From assembly GCA_903911165.1 (NCBI GenBank), contig CAIWCQ010000473.1, positions 1 to 19,814 of the forward strand: a stretch of 19,814 bases of DNA, in the 5' to 3' direction. Below the pieces are notes generated by a model. That model did not search any database, had not been told where the DNA came from, and worked only from the letters and a program-made list of their open reading frames with translations. How positions within the stretch are numbered: position 1 is the stretch's first letter; every line of letters begins with the position of its first letter. The stretch is from an uncultured Actinomycetes bacterium (lineage in GTDB: Bacteria; Actinomycetota; Actinomycetes; Mycobacteriales; Mycobacteriaceae). The position numbers and the translations under genes are program-made. Shown here one piece after another: positions 14,320 to 19,814 of this stretch.

Positions 14320-15566
14320 TCACCGGTCGCCTTTGGTGCAACTGCGGGCCCCCTGGCTGAGAGCCACCGGATGCCCGGCCTCGCGGTCACGCTGTGCAGC
14401 ACCATGCTCAGTGTCACGGTCACGACCACGGCCTGGGCGATGACGTCCTCGTGTTGGATCTCACCGCTGTTGATGACGAGCAGGCCGAGCACCAGCGTTC
14501 CGATTCCACGCAGGCCGAACCAACCGACGAACGCGCGCTCGCGGAGGGCCAGATCCGTGCGCAGGAGTGCGATCCACACCGCGACCATCCGGACCGCAAA
14601 GACGGCGATCAGGACGAACACGACCACTCGCCAACTCACCTGCCGCCAACCATCGATCAGGGCGAAGGCGCCGAACATGGCGAAAACCAGCAACTCCAGA
14701 AGCTGTGAAGCCGCGTCGGAGAACTGATTGGGCACCGCTGCGCCGACGTTTCCGTCAGGGTCGGCGGCCGCACCGCGGATCGTGACTGACGCGAACGCCA
14801 GTCCGCCGGTGAAAGCGGTCACAAAACCACTCGCGTGGACAACCTCGCCGAGTTCGAAGCAGACCAGAGCAATGGCGAGCGTGGCCAGTTGCGCCCAGAT
14901 ATCACTGATCCAGCCTCGCCGTCGCGACCACACCATGAGCAGACCACCAACCAGCCCGGTCGCGGCGCCCATGAGGACAGAGACGACTTCGGTGCGAAAG
15001 GCGAACCACGCCCAATGGCCCGGGTCAGGGTCAACCCGGGCCGAGGCCAGCGCCACTGCCGCCAACAGCGCGCCCAAGGCGATCCCGTCGGAGAACCCGC
15101 TCTCGACGGAGAGGGCGTGACGAATCTGCGCCGGAATCCGAACATCCTCCAGGAGTGCCTCGATCAAGGCGACTTCGGTCGGCGCGATGATCGCGGCGAG
15201 ACACACCGCCTCCCACCATGGCAGGACGGGCAGCAGCAGAGCGGCGGTCAGCGCCCCGAGCACCAACGTGACCGGTAATCCGATGACGATCAACCGAAAA
15301 CTCAGCAGCCCGCGACGCAGGACGCGACTGAGATCAAGTCGGGAAGCCTGGACGAAGAGGATTACCGTCAGCGCGAGTTGGGCCAGCGTGGTGTAGCCCT
15401 CGGTACCCGGCCCGGCGTCAAGCACATTCAGTCCGAACGGGCCCAGCGCCATGCCCAGCAGCATGAAGATCAGGGCCGGCGCGACATACCAGCTCCGGAT
15501 AAGGCCTGACACCAGCGCATAGCAGAAGACCAGTGCGATGAGGACGAGTGCGGTCTGGCTGTGCAT
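14316..15566 (-). CDS. CPA-family cation:proton antiporter (NhaP-like)
   Basis: Predicted 416-residue inner-membrane protein with about 11-12 hydrophobic helices spread over residues 5-395 and almost no soluble domain. The fifth-to-sixth helix region holds [39 protein letters not shown] (126-164), the ion-binding core of the CPA1 exchangers; the canonical TDP is PTE here (Glu131) and the canonical ESxxND is ESGFSD (155-160). The late helix keeps the conserved arginine in GLRG (351-354). It likely exchanges Na+ or K+ for H+. ATG at 15566, 17 nt after the deacetylase stop, with a weak ribosome binding site; probably last gene of the glyA-desA2-phoH2-deacetylase direction. In M. tuberculosis another gene (Rv1097c) sits here. 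Confidence 0.9.
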   Translation of the reverse strand: MHSQTALVLIALVFCYALVSGLIRSWYVAPALIFMLLGMALGPFGLNVLDAGPGTEGYTTLAQLALTVILFVQASRLDLSRVLRRGLLSFRLIVIGLPVTLVLGALTAALLLPVLPWWEAVCLAAIIAPTEVALIEALLEDVRIPAQIRHALSVESGFSDGIALGALLAAVALASARVDPDPGHWAWFAFRTEVVSVLMGAATGLVGGLLMVWSRRRGWISDIWAQLATLAIALVCFELGEVVHASGFVTAFTGGLAFASVTIRGAAADPDGNVGAAVPNQFSDAASQLLELLVFAMFGAFALIDGWRQVSWRVVVFVLIAVFAVRMVAVWIALLRTDLALRERAFVGWFGLRGIGTLVLGLLVINSGEIQHEDVIAQAVVVTVTLSMVLHSVTARPGIRWLSARGPAVAPKATGD

Positions 15567-15583
15567 CGCGTTGACGGGAGCGA

Positions 15584-16444
15584 CTACGCGCCGTTGGTGG
15601 GACCGCCCGAGTTCGCACCCGGGATGTCGGTGATCGGAAAGTTCGGCATCGGCGGCGGGGACGAGGTGGCCGGCAGCGCGGGAATGTCCTCGGCCGCAAT
15701 GTCGGTGAGCGCATTGGCCGGTGGGCCGTTCTCCCGGCCGCCGTAGAGGCTGCCCGGTGCGCGTGGACCGAGCAGTTGGCTGACCGTCACCAGGTGGTAG
15801 CCGTTGGCCTTGAGCACCGGGATGAATTGGGCCACCAGGTCCACGGTCGAGGAGTAGCTGTCGTGAAAAAGCACCACCGAGCCGGGTTTGATCTGGGTCA
15901 TCAGCACGTCACGGGTGGCGGCGGTGTCGGAATCGTTGATCCAATCAAACGGGATGACATCCCAATTGATTCCGGCGAGCCCGTCTTGGGCAGCCACCGC
16001 GTTAACGGCGTCATTGGTCAACCCGCCGGGCGGACGCCACAGCGTCGGGGTCGATCCGGTGGCGGCGCGGATCGCATCGTTGGCCTTTGCGAATTGATCC
16101 GGCACATACTCGGCCCCGATGGTCGTCATGTTGGGGTGTTCCCAGGTGTGGTTGCCGATCTCCATGCCCGCCTCGGCGACCCGAGCGGCACCGTCCGGAT
16201 TGGCCGCCACCTTGTTTCCGATCATGAAGAACGTCGCTTTGGCATCGGACTGCTGCAGCACGTCCACCAACCGGTCGGTGTAGGGGGTCGGTCCGTCGTC
16301 GAAGGTCAGGGCAACGCACTTCACTGTTGCGCAGTCGATCGGCGCACGGGTGTCGGATCCTGTGGTGTCGGATCCTGTGGTGTCGAATCCTGGGGCGCAA
16401 CCGCTCAACAGCAGGGCTGCGGCAACGAGCAGGCAACGCAGCAC
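15584..16444 (-). CDS. polysaccharide deacetylase lipoprotein (NodB/CE4; Rv1096-like)
   Basis: Predicted 286-residue exported lipoprotein. A signal peptide ends in the lipobox LLSGC with Cys16, followed by a Thr/Gly/Ser/Asp linker made of TTGSD repeats. The NodB domain (about 40-225) has all five CE4 motifs: TFDDGP with Asp49/Asp50, HTWEHP with metal ligands His99 and His103, RPPGG (137-141), DxxxxDW (162-168) and LFHDS with His194. It should remove acetyl groups from N-acetylated cell wall sugars outside the membrane; Rv1096 has been described as a peptidoglycan deacetylase. The last 60 residues are Pro/Ala/Gly-rich. The start is GTG at 16444, 9 nt after the phoH2 stop, with a poor ribosome binding site, so translation may depend on coupling to phoH2. 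Confidence 0.93.
   Translation of the reverse strand: MLRCLLVAAALLLSGCAPGFDTTGSDTTGSDTRAPIDCATVKCVALTFDDGPTPYTDRLVDVLQQSDAKATFFMIGNKVAANPDGAARVAEAGMEIGNHTWEHPNMTTIGAEYVPDQFAKANDAIRAATGSTPTLWRPPGGLTNDAVNAVAAQDGLAGINWDVIPFDWINDSDTAATRDVLMTQIKPGSVVLFHDSYSSTVDLVAQFIPVLKANGYHLVTVSQLLGPRAPGSLYGGRENGPPANALTDIAAEDIPALPATSSPPPMPNFPITDIPGANSGGPTNGA
16351..16395. repeat. 15-bp in-frame tandem repeat in the deacetylase gene
   Basis: TGTCGGATCCTGTGG at 16351-16365 is repeated exactly at 16366-16380 and with two changes at 16381-16395. It encodes the TTGSD pentapeptide repeat directly after the lipidated cysteine, so copy number would set the length of the tether between membrane and enzyme. Confidence 0.95.
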
Positions 16445-16453
16445 GACGTGAGT

Positions 16454-17773
16454 TTACGGCAGCGCGTCCGGAGTTATCTCCTCAAGCATCTCGGTGACCA
16501 GAGCGGCGATCGGAGACCGCTCGCTGCGGGTAAGGGTGATGTGACCGAACAGCGGGTGACCCTTGAGTTTCTCGATGACCGCAGCCACCCCGTCGTGGCG
16601 GCCGACGCGCAGATTGTCCCGTTGGGCGACGTCGTGGGTCAGTACCACCCGCGAGCCCGCACCCAACCGGGAGAGCACGGTCAGCAGCACGTTTCGCTCC
16701 AACGACTGTGCCTCGTCGACGATGACGAACGAATCGTGCAGCGAGCGGCCGCGAATGTGCGTCAGTGGCAGCACCTCCAGCATGCCGCGGGAGAGCACCT
16801 CCTCAAGCACCGCGGGGCTGGCGAGGCCCTCGAGGGTGTCGAACACCGCCTGCGCCCACGGGCCCATCTTCTCGCTCTCACTGCCCGGCAGGTAACCCAA
16901 TTCCTGGCCGCCGACGGCATAGAGCGGGCGGAACACCACGACTTTGCGCTGGGTGCGCCGCTCCAGCACCGCCTCTAGGCCCGCGCACAGCGCGAGCGCC
17001 GACTTTCCGGTGCCGGCTTTACCTCCGAGAGAGACGATGCCGACCGACTCATCAAGCAGGAGGTCCAGGGCGACGCGCTGTTCGGCGGAACGGCCGCGCA
17101 GCCCGAACACCTCACGATCGCCGCGCACCAACTGAACGCGCTTGTCTGCGTTTACCCGGCCCAGGGCATGCGATGTGCCGCCGAGTAGTCGGATACCGGT
17201 GTGGCAGGGCAGGTTTCGGGCGCTGGCAAGGTCGATCTCGCCGTCGGTGAACAGCGAGTCAATCTCGCTCGAGGTGACGTCAAGTTCGGTCATGCCGGTC
17301 CAGCCGGAGGTGATCACGTCCTGGGCGTGGTACTCGTCCGCGGGCAGGCCCACCGCGCCGGCCTTCACCCGTAGTGGAATGTCCTTGCTGACTAACGTCA
17401 CCCGCTTGCCTTCGGCGGCCAGGTTCGCCGCGCAGGTCAGAATGCGGGCGTCGTTGGTGTCGGTGCGGAAACCGGCGGGCAAGACCGTCGGGTCACTGTG
17501 ATTGAGTTCGACGTGCAGGGTGCCACCCTGGGTGCCGATCGGGATCGGCTGATCGAGCCGGCCGTGTTCGAGCCGGAGATCGTCGAAGAGTCGCAGCGCC
17601 TGGCGGGCGAACCAGCCGAGTTCATGGTGGTGGCGTTTGGCCTCGAGTTCGCTGATGACCACCAGCGGAACGACCACCTCGTGTTCGGCGAACCGCGTAC
17701 ACGCCCAGGGATCGGATAGCAGGACTGAAGTGTCGAGCACATACGTCCTGGTGGGCGAGTGCGGATCGGTCAC
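16454..17773 (-). CDS. phoH2: PhoH2: PIN domain fused to PhoH ATPase (RNase/RNA helicase)
   Basis: Predicted 439-residue cytosolic protein. The N-terminal PIN domain (about 8-150) has the acidic RNase residues Asp14 (VLDTS), Glu42 (SELE), Asp108 (TNDAR) and Asp131 (SKDIPLR). The C-terminal PhoH domain has Walker [10 protein letters not shown] (250-258) and Walker B VIVDEAQ (350-356). The family couples ATP-dependent RNA unwinding with sequence-specific RNA cleavage, and mycobacterial members have been described as the toxin part of a PhoAT pair. I chose GTG 17773, since AAAGGAG lies 5 nt upstream; an in-frame ATG at 17800 adds nine residues but has no ribosome binding site. It follows desA2 by 85 nt and precedes the deacetylase by 9 nt. 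Equivalent to Rv1095. Confidence 0.95.
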   Translation of the reverse strand: MTDPHSPTRTYVLDTSVLLSDPWACTRFAEHEVVVPLVVISELEAKRHHHELGWFARQALRLFDDLRLEHGRLDQPIPIGTQGGTLHVELNHSDPTVLPAGFRTDTNDARILTCAANLAAEGKRVTLVSKDIPLRVKAGAVGLPADEYHAQDVITSGWTGMTELDVTSSEIDSLFTDGEIDLASARNLPCHTGIRLLGGTSHALGRVNADKRVQLVRGDREVFGLRGRSAEQRVALDLLLDESVGIVSLGGKAGTGKSALALCAGLEAVLERRTQRKVVVFRPLYAVGGQELGYLPGSESEKMGPWAQAVFDTLEGLASPAVLEEVLSRGMLEVLPLTHIRGRSLHDSFVIVDEAQSLERNVLLTVLSRLGAGSRVVLTHDVAQRDNLRVGRHDGVAAVIEKLKGHPLFGHITLTRSERSPIAALVTEMLEEITPDALP

Positions 17774-17858
17774 AGGCGCTCCTTTGGGCTCAACGGCCAT
17801 CGAGGCCGACGCTACCCCCGCGCGTCGGCGCGATGTTGCGCGGCGCGCCGCCAGCGGA

Positions 17859-18686
17859 TTAAGCGCGGGCGAATTTTTCGAGTTGCGGCTCGGAGGCTAG
17901 GCCCCAGCCACGGATGGCGTCGGAGACCACCGTGCGTGCCGCGTCACGGTCGAAAATGCCCGCCTCGGCGATGACCCGCAGCTTGTCCGCATACTCGATG
18001 ATGTCGCCGCCGACCACCCCGAAGCCGGCGGACCGACGACGGATCGCCCCGATGACCTGATCACGGTGGCTCTCGAGGCAGTGTGCGACCAGGTTGCCGA
18101 AGAACTCCGCGTGGCGTTCTTCGTCCGTGGCGATGCGGTTGACCAGACGCGCGAGCACCGGTTCGGTGATCATGGCTTCGAGGTTGCGCAGATACACCGC
18201 GTGCGCGCGTTCGTAGAGCGCCATGAACGTCAGGGTCTCGATCTGGCTGTACGCATCGGCACGGTAGCCGCGCATCACGTGGGCGACCCGGACGTCCTCG
18301 TCGGCGACCGGGTCAAAGTTGCGGGTGACGACCAGGTAATCGCGGAGCGCGATGGCGTGCAGGTTCTCCTCAGCGGTCCAGCGGCCCAGCCAGCGACCCC
18401 ACTTGTCGGCCAGGATGAAGTGTTCAACGAGTTCGCGGTGGTAGCCGGCGAGGTTGTCCTTGGTGATGAGCATCACCTCGAGGGCAGCCACCACCTCCCC
18501 GGGCAGGGTCACCTGCGAGGGATTCCAGTCCCGCCCACCCAGGAAGGCGAAGTTTTCACCTTGGTCGAAGGGGACGTAATCGTGGGCGTACCACTCATCA
18601 GCGGTGTCCAGGTGTCGCGCCAGGTTATCGGCCACGACCGGCTCAAGTTCCAGGGTCAGTGCGTTCGCGACAGGTGCCTGTGCCAT
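17859..18686 (-). CDS. desA2: acyl-ACP desaturase-like protein DesA2
   Basis: Predicted 275-residue soluble ferritin-like protein of the stearoyl-ACP desaturase family, as short as M. tuberculosis DesA2. The di-iron motifs are EENLH (106-110) and DEERH (188-192); Glu159 (LYERAH) and an acidic residue near 64-70 complete a set like that of plant desaturases. In M. tuberculosis DesA2 (Rv1094) is essential and linked to mycolic acid synthesis, acting on long acyl chains carried by ACP. The ATG at 18686 has no ribosome binding site but has TACAGT exactly 6 nt upstream, so a leaderless mRNA is likely. It is transcribed in the same direction as glyA (61-nt gap) and phoH2, but probably from its own promoter. 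Confidence 0.96.
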   Translation of the reverse strand: MAQAPVANALTLELEPVVADNLARHLDTADEWYAHDYVPFDQGENFAFLGGRDWNPSQVTLPGEVVAALEVMLITKDNLAGYHRELVEHFILADKWGRWLGRWTAEENLHAIALRDYLVVTRNFDPVADEDVRVAHVMRGYRADAYSQIETLTFMALYERAHAVYLRNLEAMITEPVLARLVNRIATDEERHAEFFGNLVAHCLESHRDQVIGAIRRRSAGFGVVGGDIIEYADKLRVIAEAGIFDRDAARTVVSDAIRGWGLASEPQLEKFARA

Positions 18687-18692
18687 GCGGTA

Positions 18693-18698
18693 ACTGTA
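18693..18698 (-). promoter_or_regulatory. leaderless promoter -10 (TACAGT) for desA2
   Basis: On the minus strand TACAGT is followed by 6 nt and the desA2 ATG. The first, second and sixth -10 positions are all consensus, and the region upstream is locally AT-richer (TTAAC). This is the best leaderless promoter candidate in the window. Confidence 0.55.
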
Positions 18699-18747
18699 AC
18701 CGATGTTAACGGCTGCCGAAGAGGCGCCCGCCCGGCGTTTCGCCCCT

Positions 18748-19814
18748 CTAGAGAGTCAGGCCCGGGTACAGCGGGTTGGCCGCCAGGAGCTCGGCGCCGG
18801 CGGCACGAGCCCAGTCGGCCGTACTGTCCACCAGCGCGTACTTTGCTTTGGACGTTCCCTCCGGTCGGGTGTTGGCGAGCACCTCGACCACCAACTCGGC
18901 GACCCGATCGAATTCGGCCGGCCCGAAGCCGCGGGTGGTCAGCGCGGGCGTTCCAAACCGGATTCCGCTGGTGTACCAGGCGCCGTTGGGGTCGGCCGGG
19001 ATCGAGTTGCGGTTGGTGACGATGCCCGCATCCAGCAGCGCCGATTCGGCCTGGCGGCCGGTCAGTCCATAGGACTGCACATCGAGCAGCACGATGTGGT
19101 TGTCGGTGCCGCCGGTGACCAGTTGTGCGCCGCGGCGCATCAGCCCGTCGGCGAAGGCCTTGGCATTATCGGCCACCCGCTGGGCGTAAGCGCGGAACGC
19201 GGGCTGGCGGGCTTCCGCGAAGGCGACCGCCTTGGCGGCCATCACGTGCGACAGCGGCCCGCCGAGCACCATCGGGCAGCCCTTGTCGACGGCATCGGAG
19301 TACTCGGCGGTGGCCAGCACCAGTCCGCCACGGGGCCCGCGCAGCGATTTATGCGTGGTGGTGGTGACGACGTGTGCGTGCGGCACTGGGTCCTCGTCGC
19401 CGCTGAACACCTTGCCGGCCACCAGGCCGGAGAAATGCGCCATGTCGACCATCAGGGTGGCGCCCACCTCGTCGGCGATCTCCCTCATGGTGGCGAAGTT
19501 GACCCGCCGCGGGTAGGCCGAATAGCCGGCGACCAGAATCAGTGGTTTGAACTCGCGGACGGCGGCGGCGACGGCGTCGTAGTCAAGTAGCCCGGTCCCC
19601 GGGTCGATGCCATAGCTGCGCTGGTGGAACATTTTTCCGGAGATGTTCGGCCGGAACCCGTGGGTGAGGTGGCCACCGGCATCCAGGGACATCCCCATCA
19701 GCCGCTGGCTGCCGAGCTTCGCGCGGAGTCGTTCCCACTCCGCCTCGGAGAGGTCGTTGACGTTGCGCACGCCCAGCTCGCCCAGCGCGGGGGCCTCGAT
19801 CCGGGTGGCCAGGA
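18748..19814 (-). CDS. glyA: serine hydroxymethyltransferase, long actinobacterial form (5' end outside window)
   Basis: The visible 354 residues are the C-terminal part of a PLP enzyme that converts serine and tetrahydrofolate to glycine and methylene-THF; the N-terminus lies beyond the right edge. Marks: [31 protein letters not shown] (PLP-binding Asp and His), the Schiff-base lysine in [37 protein letters not shown] and [15 protein letters not shown] segment upstream of the GGHLTHG motif ([34 protein letters not shown], in pieces at 19700-19810) is an insertion that standard about 425-residue GlyA proteins lack but about 480-residue actinobacterial ones have. A GTG at 19770 is in frame but lies inside this insertion, so it is not the start. 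Stop TAG at 18748-18750. Sits where M. tuberculosis has glyA1. Confidence 0.94.
   Translation of the reverse strand, partial: LATRIEAPALGELGVRNVNDLSEAEWERLRAKLGSQRLMGMSLDAGGHLTHGFRPNISGKMFHQRSYGIDPGTGLLDYDAVAAAVREFKPLILVAGYSAYPRRVNFATMREIADEVGATLMVDMAHFSGLVAGKVFSGDEDPVPHAHVVTTTTHKSLRGPRGGLVLATAEYSDAVDKGCPMVLGGPLSHVMAAKAVAFAEARQPAFRAYAQRVADNAKAFADGLMRRGAQLVTGGTDNHIVLLDVQSYGLTGRQAESALLDAGIVTNRNSIPADPNGAWYTSGIRFGTPALTTRGFGPAEFDRVAELVVEVLANTRPEGTSKAKYALVDSTADWARAAGAELLAANPLYPGLTL

Noticed and set aside
15776..16978. 400-codon plus-strand frame across the deacetylase and phoH2 genes
   Set aside because: Antisense to two well-supported genes with intact catalytic motifs; His/Gly/Val/Gln-rich shadow composition.
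18066..19019. 317-codon plus-strand frame across desA2 and the end of glyA
   Set aside because: Antisense to desA2 and crosses the desA2 promoter and the glyA stop; no recognisable domain.
1..19814. mobile element, prophage or integration site
   Set aside because: No transposase, integrase, tRNA gene or terminal inverted repeats were seen; gene order follows a conserved mycobacterial backbone.

Overview
The window is high-GC actinobacterial chromosome with dense, mostly overlapping genes. It is almost certainly from a member of the Mycobacteriaceae. The gene order mirrors the Rv1093-Rv1124 neighbourhood of Mycobacterium tuberculosis as I remember it: glyA, desA2, phoH2, a polysaccharide deacetylase, fum, glpX, a DUF4245 protein, an AI-2E-type permease, xseB, xseA, the Rv1109c-type protein, ispH, the Rv1111c-type protein, ychF, bpoB and an ephC-like hydrolase. 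DesA2, the PIN-PhoH protein and two Mce-associated proteins point to a mycolic-acid-containing actinomycete. No IS element, prophage, CRISPR array, tRNA or rRNA is visible.

Layout. At 1-1201 (-) there are two Mce-associated membrane proteins and the start of an epoxide-hydrolase-like protein. At 1309-2160 (+) is an alpha/beta hydrolase (bpoB-like), convergent with ychF (2173-3252, -). At 3386-4450 (+) is a DUF6542-type membrane protein, convergent with ispH (4474-5472, -). From 5527 to 8121 (+) runs a tightly coupled unit: a lipid-droplet-type protein, xseA, xseB and an unrecognised protein, each overlapping the next by 4 nt. Then come an SDR oxidoreductase (8248-9024, +) and an AI-2E family permease (9050-10243, +). 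At 10224-11755 (-) are a DUF4245 protein and a dienelactone-hydrolase-like protein. glpX and fum (11810-14319, +) follow. From 14316 to the right edge, all on the minus strand, are a CPA antiporter, a lipoprotein deacetylase, phoH2, desA2 and glyA (5' end cut off).

Functions are mainly housekeeping: gluconeogenesis and TCA cycle (glpX, fum), isoprenoid precursors (ispH), DNA repair (xseAB), one-carbon metabolism (glyA), mycolate/envelope biology (desA2, deacetylase, Mce-associated proteins) and ribosome-linked ATPase/RNA functions (ychF, phoH2).

I see no clear new multi-gene system. The points most worth a second look are: (i) a series of TAnnnT-type -10 motifs 6-9 nt before start codons, suggesting leaderless transcripts, including divergent pairs; (ii) a long-form serine hydroxymethyltransferase at the glyA locus; (iii) species-variable insertions into a conserved backbone (Mce-associated pair, xseB-permease interval, DLH-like gene, antiporter); (iv) four short tandem repeats, two intergenic and two coding; (v) a PIN-PhoH toxin-type protein without a visible antitoxin ORF in the expected place.
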